Assembly: GCF_021129235.1 (NCBI RefSeq)
Contig: NZ_JAJOMA010000036.1
Coordinates: 1-58,885 of the forward strand
DNA length: 58,885 bases
DNA from: Kineosporia mesophila
Lineage (GTDB): Bacteria > Actinomycetota > Actinomycetes > Actinomycetales > Kineosporiaceae
Reading direction: 5' to 3'
Positions 48,181 to 55,989 of the stretch are shown one piece after another. Every line of letters begins with the position of its first letter. Position 1 is the stretch's first letter. Under the pieces are notes generated by a model. That model was given only the letters and a program-made list of their open reading frames with translations. It ran no database searches and was not told the DNA's origin. The position numbers were made by a program, and so were the translations under genes.

Positions 48181-48696
48181 ATGACGGATGTGGAGCTGCG
48201 GCAGATCTTTGAGGACGACGTGCGCGTGTACGCGGAGATTTTCGCCTCCGCGGAGGGGACGAGTGAGTATCAGTGGTTCGGTTTCCGGGACATCCGTAAG
48301 TTCGTGCGGGACTGGGAGGAGACCGGGATGCTGACGGACGATCGCGGGTCCCTGCTGGTGGTGGCGGATCAGGAGCGGGCCGGATTCGTGGACTGGCACC
48401 GGGTGCGCACCGCGAAGGACTCGTGGTGCTGGAACGTGGGCATCGCGCTGCTGCCGGGTTGTCGGGGGCGGGGCATCGGCACGGGCGCCCAAGAGCTGCT
48501 GGTGCGGTACCTGTTCGATCACACGGCGGTGCAGCGCATCGAGGCCGGCACCGATGTGGAGAACATCGCCGAGCAGCGGGCGCTGGAGAAGGCCGGGTTC
48601 CAGCGGGAAGGCGTGATGCGCGGGCACTATTTCCGGATGGGTGCCTGGCACGACACGGTGCTGTACAGCGTGCTGCGTGACGACCTGACTGCCTGA
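48181..48696 (+). CDS. GNAT acetyltransferase, RimL-like
   Basis: The 171-residue protein has the acetyl-CoA motif IALLPGCRGRGIGTGAQELL (about residues 90-109), then VQRIEAGTDVENIAEQRALE and KAGFQREGVMRGHYFRMGAW, a standard RimJ/RimL-type GNAT. The ATG at 48181 starts immediately after a CTACTGTCGCGGTC promoter-like element. The region between it and the dehydrogenase is occupied by that gene's terminator. Substrate unknown. Confidence 0.85.
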   Translation: MTDVELRQIFEDDVRVYAEIFASAEGTSEYQWFGFRDIRKFVRDWEETGMLTDDRGSLLVVADQERAGFVDWHRVRTAKDSWCWNVGIALLPGCRGRGIGTGAQELLVRYLFDHTAVQRIEAGTDVENIAEQRALEKAGFQREGVMRGHYFRMGAWHDTVLYSVLRDDLTA

Positions 48697-48754
48697 ACCT
48701 CACTGAACTGGGCTGGGGTCGGGCGCGCTCACCGCATGCGGAAGACTGCCGGGG

Positions 48755-49744
48755 GTGAGCACGGACAGCGTAGGAACAGATGGGGCAGTGGACGCGTCGG
48801 CGGGGGTCTGCGGGCTGGACGGCTGCCAGGAACTGCTGCCGGCGCGCCCGCGCGATGAACTGGGTCGTCCCAAAGGTGGACGACGCGCCCGGTACTGCTC
48901 GAAAGCTCACGCGGACGCGGCCTCCCGTCAACGGCGCGCCCACGACCTGGCCGCGGTCGCGGACCCGCTGGCGCTGGCCAAAGAGGCCACGCAGGGGGTA
49001 CTGCCGGTCGCGCGACAGCTCAGTGAGCAGCTCACCGCTTTGATCGCCCGGTTCGAGCAGGCCGAGAGCGGGGCGTTCGCACGCGTCGCGGCCGCCGAGA
49101 CCGAAGCCGAGCAGGCCCACGCCGAGGCCGCCCGGGCCGCCGAGGGGGAGCAGCAGGCCGAGCAGGCGCGGCGGGAGGCGCTCGCGGCCGCCCGGGCCGA
49201 CCGGGAGGAGAAAGACCGCGCCACCCGCAGCGCACAGCAGGCCCGGCAGGAGGCCGAGCAGATCCGCGACGAGGCCTGGAAACAGGTCGCCGAGCACGAA
49301 CGGGCCCGCGGCCAGGCCGAGGCCGAGCTGCAGGCGGTGCGTACGTCATTGGAGCTGCAACGCCGCGAGCACGCCGAGCTTCTGCCGACCGTCCAGGACC
49401 AGCGCGCCCGCATCACCCAGCTCGACCTTCAGGTCGCGACCACGGGCGTGGAACTGCGCCAGGCGGCAGATCGTGTCGCGGATCTGGACGCCCGCCTGGC
49501 GCAGGAACAGCAACAGCACCGGGACACGAGCGCCCGGCACGAGGAACAGACCCGCGAGGCCTCGACCCGGCACGAGGCCGGCCTCCGGCGGGTGCGAGAG
49601 CGCGCCGACGCCGAGATCGCGCAGCTCAGGAAGCAACTGGCCGAGGGGAAACCGGCCCTGAAACCGGCCGCGCGCCAGGTGGGGCGGCGCTCACGGGTGG
49701 CGGGCCGGCGCCCGCCGAACGCCTCTTCGGCCGGGGATCTGTGA
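48755..49744 (+). CDS. Zinc-finger-like/coiled-coil protein (KfrA-like architecture)
   Basis: The 329-residue protein starts from GTG. N-terminal CGLDGCQELLP and RYCSKAHADAASRQRRAHD (about residues 19-63) form a four-ligand zinc-type knuckle with a basic tail, as in proteins ending a DNA-binding RRYCSxACRxAAxR motif. From about residue 85 to 300 the sequence is one long coiled coil (Ala/Glu/Arg/Gln heptads). The end is basic (AARQVGRRSRVAGRR). The layout resembles plasmid KfrA-type DNA-binding filament proteins, but the N-terminal domain differs. It may bind and organise DNA or a regulator; this is inference. No partner gene adjoins. Confidence 0.65.
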   Translation: MSTDSVGTDGAVDASAGVCGLDGCQELLPARPRDELGRPKGGRRARYCSKAHADAASRQRRAHDLAAVADPLALAKEATQGVLPVARQLSEQLTALIARFEQAESGAFARVAAAETEAEQAHAEAARAAEGEQQAEQARREALAAARADREEKDRATRSAQQARQEAEQIRDEAWKQVAEHERARGQAEAELQAVRTSLELQRREHAELLPTVQDQRARITQLDLQVATTGVELRQAADRVADLDARLAQEQQQHRDTSARHEEQTREASTRHEAGLRRVRERADAEIAQLRKQLAEGKPALKPAARQVGRRSRVAGRRPPNASSAGDL

Positions 49745-49778
49745 GCATCGTTGGCATCAGTGTGGCCGGGGCAGCATC

Positions 49779-50261
49779 ATGTCCCGGATGACCGGTAACC
49801 ATCCAATGATCAGACTCTGTTTCAAATATCCGCCACGGGCGGGGCACGATCAGGACACCGAGGAGGTCTGGGCGGCGCCGATCAGTGGACGAACGGCGCG
49901 GGTGGCGAGCGCACCGTTCCATCAGGTGGGCGTCGCCCCCGGCGATGTGGTGCGGTTCGAGACCGACGAGTGGGGCGCGCACTGGGCCCTGGAGACGGTG
50001 GAACCCTCGGGCCACTGTGTGGTGCGGGTCTTCCCGGAGGCCTCCGGGCCACTGGGTTCCAGCGCGGACATGGTGAACGCGCAGTTCGCCGAGTTCGGCC
50101 TCCAGGGTGGGGTGCTGAGCCCGGACCTGCCGCTGGTCGCGTTCGACGTGCCGGTGGACGCGGACTTCCGCAGCATCAAGGTGCTCCTGGAGGAGGGCTC
50201 CGTGGCCGGCTGGTGGCAGTACGAGGTGGCATGCGCGAGCGACGCGTGGTGGGCCGCATAG
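49779..50261 (+). CDS. DUF4265 protein
   Basis: The 160-residue protein matches DUF4265: EEVWAAPISGRTARVASAPF (about residues 28-47), GVAPGDVVRFETDEWGAHWA and PSGHCVVRVFPEASG, then LVAFDVPVDADFRSIKVLLE. The family is cytoplasmic with unknown function, frequent near nucleases and polymorphic-toxin immunity genes in actinomycetes. No toxin gene is seen here. Starts at 49779 (ATG) or 49806 (ATG IRLCFKYPP) are both possible. Confidence 0.8.
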   Translation: MSRMTGNHPMIRLCFKYPPRAGHDQDTEEVWAAPISGRTARVASAPFHQVGVAPGDVVRFETDEWGAHWALETVEPSGHCVVRVFPEASGPLGSSADMVNAQFAEFGLQGGVLSPDLPLVAFDVPVDADFRSIKVLLEEGSVAGWWQYEVACASDAWWAA

Positions 50262-50305
50262 AAAACCACTGCTCGTCATTGTTCGTCCCGCAGTAACGTC
50301 ACCGG

Positions 50306-51289
50306 GTGAACCGAACCGCCGATACCGCGAACCTGGCCGGGCTCGTCCAGATCGCCCTGGGAACGGCCGTGCCGGTCACCGGGATCCAGCGGTTACGCGG
50401 TGGCAGCAAGAAGGGCGTGTACCGGGTTCGTCTCGGTGGGCCGCCGACGAGTGTGACGGTGTACAGCTGGGCGCAGGAGGAGAACTTCTGGCCCCGTGCG
50501 ACGGACGCCCCCGACCCGGGCGATCCGTTCGCAGCCGCGACCGGCCTGCACCGCCTCCTGGCCGCCACCCGCGCACTGGAGAGCGCCGGCGTCCGCGCGC
50601 CCCGCGTCCTGTGGTCCGACGACTCCCACCAGCACTACCCGGCCGATGTCGCCGTGATCGAGGACGTGCCCGGGGGATCCCTCGAGGCACTCCTGCAATA
50701 CCACCCCGCGCGCGCCGATGAAGCACTGCACGACCTGGCCCGATCCCTGACCCGCCTGCACGCTCGCACCGCCGACCGGTATGGGCCCCTGGGGCACCTG
50801 AACAACTACGGAACCTCGGGCGAGCAGATGGTGCTCGAGCGCGCCCTCGGTGACCTGGACGAAGGCGCGTCCCGCGACGAGCGCCTGGGCGCCGCCCGGT
50901 CCCGGATCCGCGAGCGCCTGCACGACCTGCACGCCCGGGTCCAGCCACGCCAGAGATACACGCTCATCCACGGTGAACTGGGCCCCGACCACGTCCTGGT
51001 CGACGCGGCCGGCCAGACAGTCCTGATCGACGTGGAAGGGCTGATGTTCTTCGACGTCGAGTGGGAGCACGTGTTCCTGGAGCTGCGCTTCCACGACCGC
51101 TACGCCGCGCTCGCAGCGGACGGCCTGGATGCGGACCGGTTGCGCCTGTACCGCCTGGCCATGCGGCTGTCGCTGGTCGCAGGCCCACTACGGCTGCTGG
51201 ACGGGGACTTTCCCGACCGGGAGTTCATGCACCAGATCGCCGAGCACAACCTGCAGGTGGCGCTCGCCCTGATCGAAGAACCGGTATGA
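50306..51289 (+). CDS. Aminoglycoside phosphotransferase-fold kinase
   Basis: The 327-residue APH-fold protein begins RLRGGSKKGVYRVRLGG (nucleotide loop, about residues 29-45) and has the catalytic segment YTLIHGELGPDHVLVDAAGQ (about 217-236; HGE where most have HGD) and VLIDVEGLMFFDVEWEHVFL with the metal Asp. Catalytic Asp to Glu is unusual and may lower activity or change the substrate. It overlaps the methyltransferase start by four bases (ATGA), so the two act in a coupled pair: perhaps phosphorylation and methylation of the same small molecule (inference). Confidence 0.8.
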   Translation: MNRTADTANLAGLVQIALGTAVPVTGIQRLRGGSKKGVYRVRLGGPPTSVTVYSWAQEENFWPRATDAPDPGDPFAAATGLHRLLAATRALESAGVRAPRVLWSDDSHQHYPADVAVIEDVPGGSLEALLQYHPARADEALHDLARSLTRLHARTADRYGPLGHLNNYGTSGEQMVLERALGDLDEGASRDERLGAARSRIRERLHDLHARVQPRQRYTLIHGELGPDHVLVDAAGQTVLIDVEGLMFFDVEWEHVFLELRFHDRYAALAADGLDADRLRLYRLAMRLSLVAGPLRLLDGDFPDREFMHQIAEHNLQVALALIEEPV

Positions 51290-52041
51290 GGTCCTTCGAG
51301 GACCTGGTGGCCCAGGCCCAGGATACGGACGTGACCGGCTGGGACTTCTCCTGGCTGGACGGGCGCGCCACCGAGGAACGCCCACCCTGGGGATACGCCC
51401 GCCACCTGCAGTCGCTGTACGCGGATGCCGCCAGCGCCCTGGACCTGGACACCGGGGGCGGGGAGATCGTCGCCGCGATGCCGGTGCTGCCGGCCCGGAT
51501 GGCCGTCACCGAGGCGTGGGGCCCGAACGTGCTGCGCTCGCAGGCGGCGCTGGGCCCGCGGGGCGTGGCGGTCGTGCGGGCCTCCACCGACCGGCTGCCG
51601 TTCGCGGACGCGTCGTTCGACCTGGTCACGAGCCGGCATCCGGTGAAACCGGCGTGGTCACAGATCGCCCGGGTCCTCCGCGAAGACGGCCGGTACGTGG
51701 CCCAGCACGTGGGCCCGGCATCGGCGTTCGAACTGATCGAGGTCTTCCTCGGTCCTCTCCCCCGGGCGCGCACGGCCCGCGATCCCCAGAACGAGATGAA
51801 GGACGCGGTGGCAGCCGGCCTGCAGATCACGGGTTTGCGTACGGCCCGGTGCCGGATGGAGTTCCACGACATCGGGGCCGTGGTGTGGATCCTGCGTAAA
51901 TGCGTGTGGTGGGTGCCGGACTTCAGCCTCGAGCGGTACCTCCCGCAGCTGCGGGACCTGGACGCGTCGATGCGCGCCGGACAGCCGTTCGTGGCGCATT
52001 CCTCGCGCACCCTGATCCACGCGCGCCACCCCGCAGGCTGA
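51286..52041 (+). CDS. SAM-dependent methyltransferase
   Basis: About 251 residues. The Rossmann-type methyltransferase core is recognisable: motif I LDLDTGGGEIVAAM (about residues 52-65), the acidic loop VTEAWGPNVLRSQAAL, DRLPFADASFDLVTSRHPVK (motif II region) and IARVLREDGRYVAQHVG. The N terminus (RPPWGYARHLQSLYADAASA) resembles substrate-binding helices of Methyltransf_11 enzymes. The ATG overlaps the end of the phosphotransferase gene by four bases, giving a two-gene unit. Substrate unknown; rRNA-type signatures are absent, so a small molecule is more likely. Confidence 0.82.
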   Translation: MRSFEDLVAQAQDTDVTGWDFSWLDGRATEERPPWGYARHLQSLYADAASALDLDTGGGEIVAAMPVLPARMAVTEAWGPNVLRSQAALGPRGVAVVRASTDRLPFADASFDLVTSRHPVKPAWSQIARVLREDGRYVAQHVGPASAFELIEVFLGPLPRARTARDPQNEMKDAVAAGLQITGLRTARCRMEFHDIGAVVWILRKCVWWVPDFSLERYLPQLRDLDASMRAGQPFVAHSSRTLIHARHPAG

Positions 52042-52374
52042 GGTCCGGTGCGGTCGTGGGGGTGGGCCGGCTTCACTTCCGGCGGCGCAGACGACGTGAG
52101 CGCACCTGGCGGTTACGCGCGCACTCGTTCGGGCCACACGAGGCCCAGACTCTGAGTGCCCAGACGCATGATGTGAGGCCTCTGCCCGGCGAGCCCACTG
52201 GACCAGAGTGCGCCGACCCGCGCCGGCCGTCGTGACTCGTCGGACTGTCCTGGCCCGTGCTGGCCCGTGCTGGCCCGTGCTGGCCTGTGGCGACCGGCAA
52301 GGGAGGGCACGCGCCGGCGGCGTACGGCCCGCGTGACTGGACCTTCCTGTTACCGGAACCCCCATGCTGGATCC
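52042..52374. other. Intergenic region with tandem decamer
   Basis: No convincing gene. A short minus-strand frame (52073-52170) ends RVWASCGPNECARNRQVRSR, Cys- and Arg-rich, perhaps a small zinc protein or a remnant. From 52251 the 10-bp unit TGGCCCGTGC repeats three times followed by a variant. The MerR promoter occupies 52330-52374. Confidence 0.5.
52251..52290 (+). repeat. Decamer tandem repeat, TGGCCCGTGC
   Basis: Three perfect 10-bp units (52251-52280) and one variant (52281-52290) lie about 85 bp upstream of the MerR start. Ten-base periodicity places each unit on the same DNA face. Confidence 0.85.
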
Positions 52375-53208
52375 GTGTCCGAGACCTTGTTCCTGGTCGG
52401 TGAGTTCTCCCGCCTGACCCACCTCAGCGCCAAGACCTTGCGTCACTACCACGACGTCGAGCTCCTGGTGCCGGCCGTCATCGACCCGGTCACCGGCTAC
52501 CGGCACTACACGCGCGATCAGATACCCGACGCCCAGCTGATCCGGCGCCTGCGTGACGTGCGCATGCCCGTGGCCCGCATCCGCGAGGTACTGGCCACCA
52601 CCGACCCCAGCACCCGCACCATCGTCATCGGTGAGCACCTCGACCATCTCCAACGCGAAATGGACGCCACCGCCGCAGCGCTCGCCTCCCTGCACCTGAT
52701 GCTCGAGCACGACCAGAGGGCGCTCGCGGTCACGTACCGGCCGGGTGCGCAGGAGAACGTCCTGGCGGTGACCGACGAGGTCAGTCATGACGACCTTGCT
52801 CCGTGGGCGGGGGAGATCTTCCCGAAACTGTTCACTGTGGCCCGCAAACTGCAGGTGGCGCCGGCCGGGGCCGGTGGGGCGCTGTACACGGGTGACTGGT
52901 TCACCGGTCACGACGCCGCGGTCACGGCTCTTCTCCCGGTGACGACAGCAGAAGCAGCCGACGAGGGGGTCTGCCTGGACGTGCAGGTGAGGGTGCTGCA
53001 GTCCCAGCCGTACGCGATCGCCGTACATCGCGGCCCGTACGCCGACATCGACCGCACCTACGGGGCTCTCGGCGAGCACGTCCACGCCCAGGGAATCGCC
53101 GCGCCGGGCCCAATCCGTGAGAACTACCTGGTCAGCTCGGCCGAGACCAATGACCCGGGCGCACTGCGCACCGAGGTCTGCTGGCCGGTCACGCACATCC
53201 CGGCCTGA
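52375..53208 (+). CDS. MerR-type regulator with GyrI-like effector domain
   Basis: The 277-residue protein has a MerR helix-turn-helix (LVGEFSRLTHLSAKTLRHYH, DPVTGYRHYTRDQ, about residues 7-45), a linking coiled coil (about 85-110) and a C-terminal GyrI/SOUL-like small-molecule-binding domain (VCLDVQVRVLQSQPYAIAVH, YADIDRTYGALGEHVHAQGI). This is the BmrR/TipA-like architecture, which senses cationic hydrophobic drugs and activates efflux. Start GTG at 52375 sits just after a MerR-style element ACCTTCCTGTTACCGGAACC (about 52340). A VOC gene and a broken LysE exporter follow and may be its targets. Confidence 0.88.
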   Translation: MSETLFLVGEFSRLTHLSAKTLRHYHDVELLVPAVIDPVTGYRHYTRDQIPDAQLIRRLRDVRMPVARIREVLATTDPSTRTIVIGEHLDHLQREMDATAAALASLHLMLEHDQRALAVTYRPGAQENVLAVTDEVSHDDLAPWAGEIFPKLFTVARKLQVAPAGAGGALYTGDWFTGHDAAVTALLPVTTAEAADEGVCLDVQVRVLQSQPYAIAVHRGPYADIDRTYGALGEHVHAQGIAAPGPIRENYLVSSAETNDPGALRTEVCWPVTHIPA

Positions 53209-53249
53209 CCCACACATACCCGCACCACGTCTATCGAGGGGAAACCACC

Positions 53250-53630
53250 ATGTCCGTCACCGCTACCCAGGTCGTGCTCGACTGCGCCAACGCCGAGAAG
53301 CTCGCCGGATTCTGGGCCGGGCTGCTGGATCGCGCAGTCACCCCGGGCGCCAACCAGTTCTTCGCGAACCTACCCGGCGCCGAAGGGGAGCTGTCGTTGA
53401 TGTTCCTGGCCGTGCCCGAGGTCAAGAAGGTCAAGAACCGCATGCACATCGACCTCACCCTCGACGAGGGCTCCGACTGGGAGACCGAACTCGAGCGCAT
53501 CCTGGCCCTGGGCGCCACACAGGTCTCTGAACACCAGGAGTACGGCATCCAGTGGGTATGCCTGCAAGACCCCGAAGGCAACGAGTTCGACCTGGCCGTG
53601 GGCCACGAGGAACCCGAAACCACCCCCTGA
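53250..53630 (+). CDS. VOC (glyoxalase-like) family protein
   Basis: The 126-residue protein has a single VOC module (beta-alpha-beta-beta-beta pattern): TQVVLDCANAEKLAGFWAGL (about residues 6-25), NRMHIDLTLDEGSDWETELE (about 62-81) and VCLQDPEGNEFDLAVG (about 103-118), where His and Glu are metal ligands. Members are metal-dependent lyases/dioxygenases or antibiotic-binding proteins of bleomycin-resistance type. The ATG follows the MerR stop by 41 bp on the same strand, suggesting co-regulation. It ends 20 bp from the convergent broken exporter gene. Confidence 0.88.
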   Translation: MSVTATQVVLDCANAEKLAGFWAGLLDRAVTPGANQFFANLPGAEGELSLMFLAVPEVKKVKNRMHIDLTLDEGSDWETELERILALGATQVSEHQEYGIQWVCLQDPEGNEFDLAVGHEEPETTP

Positions 53631-53649
53631 CCCGAGCGCTCAGGGGGTC

Positions 53650-54287
53650 TCAGCGCTCGGACAGGGCCAGTTCCAGACCGAACCCGATGAGCACGGTCCC
53701 GGTGACACCGTCCAGAGACGTTGCGCGGTGCGCCTGCTCACGCGAAGACGCTTGAGCAGGGCCGCCACCCGCTCCACCCCGAAGATCAGGAGCGTGAACC
53801 AGAGCAGGCCCTCGACATCGTGTACGAACGCCAGCAGCACACCCATCGGCAGGTGCGGCACACCGGCAGGGATGAACTGTGGCAGCATCGCCATGTAGAA
53901 CACGCCGATCTTCGGGTTGAGCAGGTTCGTGGTCAGGCCGCGCCGGTAAGAGTCCGAGAACCGCTGCCGCGCAACGGTGCGCACGCCAGACACGGATTTC
54001 CCTTCGGCCTGGCCTGCGGGGAATGAGCTCTGCACCAGCGAGCGCAACATCCCCACACCCATCCACAACAGGTACAGGGCCCCGGCGATCCGCAGCCCGG
54101 TATAGGCCGTGTGCGAAGCAGTGAGCAGAGCTGTAGCCCCACCAGCAGCCGCAGCACCCCAGATCAGGGCCCCGGTGTTGATACCCAGGGCAGTCACAAA
54201 AGCATGAGCACGTCCCTGAGCGGCGGCGCTACGCAGCACCAGGGCAGTATCCAGACCCGGCATGATCGTCAGCAGCCCGGCAACCAC
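53650..54287 (-). pseudogene. LysE/RhtB exporter gene, broken at both ends
   Basis: Recognisable LysE/RhtB sequence: GLDTALVLRSAAAQGRAHAF, LRIAGALYLLWMGVGMLRSL, GLTTNLLNPKIGVFYMAMLP (about residues 10-140). These amino-acid exporters have six membrane helices. The N terminus is missing the usual first residues: the frame starts at GTG 54287 and continues upstream without an ATG into unrelated DNA. Near 53719-53740 a one-base change shifts the frame; the correct C terminus (LDGVTGTVLIGFGLELALSE) is in another frame ending at 53650. Both defects indicate a pseudogene, or a sequencing error for the 3' one. Confidence 0.8.
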
Positions 54288-54491
54288 GGCGAAAGGGGCA
54301 ACAGCAGAAATCGTTCCGGCACCCCCACACTCACCGATGCGCTGGTCCCGCTGATGAGAAACGGCAGCAAGCCCGTAGCCGCGTTCGGCCAGGACGGCGA
54401 GATCGACACGAAGAAGCTCAGCGCGTACAGGAGAGGTCGCGCACCTGATCCGTTGCGTTTTTTGTTCAGAAGGAAAGCAGGTTTGGCTAAA
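54288..54491 (+). other. Fragment adjoining the LysE truncation point
   Basis: A 200-bp lower-GC stretch between the truncated exporter and motif copy d. On the plus strand a frame reads TLTDALVPLMRNGSKPVAAF, GQDGEIDTKKLSAYRRGRAP, protein-like but without a start; I do not recognise it. It is probably the end of another gene brought here by recombination. Confidence 0.4.
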
Positions 54492-54503
54492 AGCCTGTTA
54501 TCA
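54492..54503 (-). repeat. 12-bp motif copy d, TGATAACAGGCT
   Basis: Exact copy on the minus strand, eight bases after the epimerase stop codon in gene sense. The flanks are AT-rich (TTTTTTGTTCAG about 35 bp away). Confidence 0.85.
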
Positions 54504-54511
54504 AAATTGAG

Positions 54512-55480
54512 TCAGGGGCCCGTATACACGCCGGTAGGTTTGCCATGGTAGCCCTTCCAACCCACCCGCAGCGCCAGATCGCTACGCCATTCCCCTGTTG
54601 CAAGGACTCTTTCGGCCACCGTGACGAAGTCGTACCGCGGCTGCCAGCCCAGATCGGCCCGGGCCCGCTGGCTGTCGTAAACCCGGTCGAAGGTGGGCGG
54701 CATCGGCCAGCCCTTCTCCTCGAAGCGCGCCATCAGGTCGGGGTACCGACGGCGCACGACCGAGGACGCATCCCGCGCCAGATCGGTCAGGTCACCGGGG
54801 GCGAAAGGGGTTGGGGCGCTGATGATGTAACGACCGAAGCCGATCTGCGGCGCCTGGGTGGCGGCGAGCCGGTGGGCGCTCACCACGTCTTCCAGGTCGA
54901 CCCGGCGGTACAGGAACTCAGTCACCTTCAGTGCGGTGTCGTGGGCATCGGTCTGCACGTCGTCGCGCTCGGGGAAGAACCGCGACGTCTTCAGCACTAC
55001 CACCGGTAGTCCGTCGAGCGCAGCCAGCTCGCACAGGTCTTCGGCCGCGACCTTCGTGGCCCCGTAGATGTTCTTCACCTGCGGACGCACGCTCTCGTCG
55101 ACCCAGATGGCCGGCCCACCCGGCACCGGGGTCATCGCCCGGCCGAAGGTACTCGTACTGCTCGTGAAGACAACGCTTTTCACCCCGGCCCGGGCCGCTG
55201 CCGTCAGCACCGTGAGGGTGCCGGTCACATTCACGTCGACGAAGTCCTGCCGGCTGTGCGACCCGACGTGCGGCTTGTGCAACGTGGCGGTGTGCAGCAC
55301 GTGATCCACCCCGGCCAGGTGCTCGTCCATCAGGGCGCCGTCGGTGACGGAACCCGTCACGGTGGTGAAAGCACCAGCCAGCACATCGATGCCGACCACG
55401 TCCTGGCCGGCGTCCACCAGCGTGCGCACCAGAGCTTCACCCAGATGCCCGGACGAGCCGGTGACCAGATATCTACCCAT
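54512..55480 (-). CDS. NAD-dependent epimerase/dehydratase (SDR)
   Basis: The 322-residue extended SDR starts MGRYLVTGSSGHLGEALVRT (NAD-binding G-x2-G-x2-G, residues 8-14), has HLAGVDHVLHTATLHKPHVG (about 52-71), SVVFTSSTSTFG (catalytic Ser/Thr) and YGATKVAAEDLCELAALDG (Y-x3-K at about 139-143), and GFGRYIISAPTPFAPGDLTD. It should oxidise/epimerise a nucleotide sugar or related substrate with NAD. The protein looks complete. Its gene lies between motif copies e and d, both 12-mers on the same strand, in a 1.1-kb unit of its own, like a cassette. Confidence 0.88.
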   Translation of the reverse strand: MGRYLVTGSSGHLGEALVRTLVDAGQDVVGIDVLAGAFTTVTGSVTDGALMDEHLAGVDHVLHTATLHKPHVGSHSRQDFVDVNVTGTLTVLTAAARAGVKSVVFTSSTSTFGRAMTPVPGGPAIWVDESVRPQVKNIYGATKVAAEDLCELAALDGLPVVVLKTSRFFPERDDVQTDAHDTALKVTEFLYRRVDLEDVVSAHRLAATQAPQIGFGRYIISAPTPFAPGDLTDLARDASSVVRRRYPDLMARFEEKGWPMPPTFDRVYDSQRARADLGWQPRYDFVTVAERVLATGEWRSDLALRVGWKGYHGKPTGVYTGP

Positions 55481-55614
55481 CCCACTCCCCCGCCGAAAGG
55501 GATCGTGTGCACTTCATGCGACCCGAGCGCCCCGTAGAGGCGACCTCCGCGCCGGACCCTAGCCGCTCGTCCTCTGCTGTGGTTGTCGATTTAATGGCTG
55601 GAAAGTAAGCTCAT

Positions 55615-55626
55615 AGCCTGTTATCA
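55615..55626 (-). repeat. 12-bp motif copy e, TGATAACAGGCT
   Basis: Exact copy on the minus strand, about 135 bp upstream of the epimerase start, with AT-rich flanks (TTAATGGCTGGAAAGTAAGC). Preceded on that strand by CTGTTGAT, giving a partial dyad. Confidence 0.85.
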
Positions 55627-55925
55627 ACAGATCAGTCAAAGAGATCGCTGTCCAGTACCGATGATGTGGCCCTGGCCTTCCCGTGGGCTGTCGGGCCCAC
55701 GCACATCAGGCGCTGGTCGGACTCGTCCGACCAGCGCGATGAACCTCTTTCCCGAACGCCAGATCAACCGGCCGCTCCCCCAGCGGCCAGCCTGTCCCAC
55801 CGGCGCCGGCCACCACTTCCCTGCTGTGCAGATACGCCGGGGAAGGCTTGCAGGATCAGGAGGGGTTGGGTGCCCCTCCTGATCCTGACGACGCGGGTTG
55901 ACCATGGCGACGGAGCTCGCGCTGA
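55627..55925. other. Hairpin-rich 300-bp unit between motif copies e and f
   Basis: No gene is credible here. It holds a 12-bp hairpin CGCTGGTCGGAC-TC-GTCCGACCAGCG (55711-55736), a smaller stem at about 55682-55702, and a 15-bp hairpin with 7-nt loop (55851-55865 and 55873-55887). Three hairpins in 300 bp between two copies of the 12-mer suggest a structured or non-coding-RNA unit, or paired terminators. Confidence 0.5.
55851..55887. terminator. Strong hairpin, possible terminator
   Basis: CAGGATCAGGAGGGG (55851-55865) pairs perfectly with CCCCTCCTGATCCTG (55873-55887) around a 7-nt loop. It lies in the non-coding unit and could terminate transcripts from either side. Confidence 0.6.
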
Positions 55926-55937
55926 AGCCTGTTATCA
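55926..55937 (-). repeat. 12-bp motif copy f, TGATAACAGGCT
   Basis: Exact copy on the minus strand, 52 bp upstream of the divergent (plus-strand) GNAT start at 55990. On the GNAT strand it reads AGCCTGTTATCA, as copy b does for the recombinase gene. Confidence 0.85.
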
Positions 55938-55989
55938 GGAATTCGGTCTGGTATGTCCGCCGGGCCGGGCATGAGAGGGTCTGCTGGTG

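Noticed and set aside
52073-52170. Small Cys/Arg-rich protein or CGNR-type zinc finger remnant
   Set aside because: The spacing of Cys residues does not match a known finger and there is no start or ribosome-binding site; kept only as a note in the intergenic entry.
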